Of a stretch of DNA of 63,714 bases, positions 63,673-63,714 are shown in pieces. Source of the stretch: Corynebacterium sp. ACRPH (GTDB taxonomy: Bacteria; Actinomycetota; Actinomycetes; Mycobacteriales; Mycobacteriaceae). A program made the translations under genes and the position numbers. The DNA lies in assembly GCF_022347285.1 (NCBI RefSeq), contig NZ_JAKRND010000014.1, forward strand, positions 1 through 63,714, given 5' to 3'. Position 1 is the stretch's first letter. Each line of letters starts with the position of its first letter. Below the pieces are notes generated by a model. The model made no database searches, was not told the DNA's origin, and saw only the letters and a program-made list of their open reading frames with translations.

Positions 63673-63714
63673 GAGCCGGGGCAGGGACAGGCCGGGCGAG
63701 CCGGGGACAGGGGC
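63673..63714. repeat. GC-rich direct repeat at window edge
   Basis: GAGCCGGGG recurs at 63673-63681 and 63698-63706 (25-bp period) with GGGACAGG between, running to the end of the window. Its extent is unknown. Confidence 0.4.

Overview
The window is chromosomal DNA of a GC-rich actinobacterium, almost certainly a lipid-requiring Corynebacterium of the C. jeikeium type. The evidence is the order of housekeeping genes (XPB-type helicase and partner, small conserved protein, rpf, cold-shock protein, TrmH-type methyltransferase, sepH, serC, gltA, FKBP), which from memory matches the mycobacterial/corynebacterial order, together with CRP/GlxR-type sites and probable leaderless genes. The species call is an inference.

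Layout. 0-1.4 kb: 3'-truncated IS256-type element. 1.8-6.2 kb: MacB/FtsX-type ABC exporter and an alpha/beta-hydrolase-like protein. 6.2-13.6 kb: two convergent operons of one 5-oxoproline/amide regulon (Nramp-like carrier, DUF1445 protein; pxpA, pxpB-pxpC fusion, biotin carboxylase-BCCP, GntR regulator). Both promoters carry the same TTGTTSAACAA palindrome and a CRP/GlxR-type site. 13.6-24.0 kb: DUF3239 protein, XPB helicase, then a visibly more AT-rich imported cassette (LysR regulator, class A beta-lactamase-like protein, MecA-like penicillin-binding lipoprotein), a chimeric second helicase gene, and the helicase-associated protein. The chimera looks like the scar of the import. 24.2-42.1 kb: core genes (small conserved protein, rpf, csp, DUF2771, glutaminyl cyclase-like lipoprotein, DUF3027, purine permease, RNA methyltransferase, DUF6928, sepH, serC, gltA, FKBP, Na+-type ABC exporter, aldo/keto reductase, enoyl-CoA hydratase, GCS2 ligase). 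42.3-45.3 kb: tRNA-Arg(CCT) whose 3' end hosts a nested IS481/IS256 insertion. 45.4-48.3 kb: accessory genes. 48.3-61.0 kb: ornithine cyclodeaminase-like and glutamine synthetase-like genes, folA-thyA, two tandem lipases, cysQ-like phosphatase, lhr, nei. 61.8-63.4 kb: two secreted proteins, the first with a possible aerolysin-like beta pore pattern.

The most unusual signal is a dispersed DNA word, a T-run followed by RTGACGCCCCC (21 copies). It sits inside genes in several reading frames and on both strands, is absent from the imported cassette and the IS cluster, and mostly alternates in orientation, forming convergent pairs 110-780 bp apart. I know of no described function for it.
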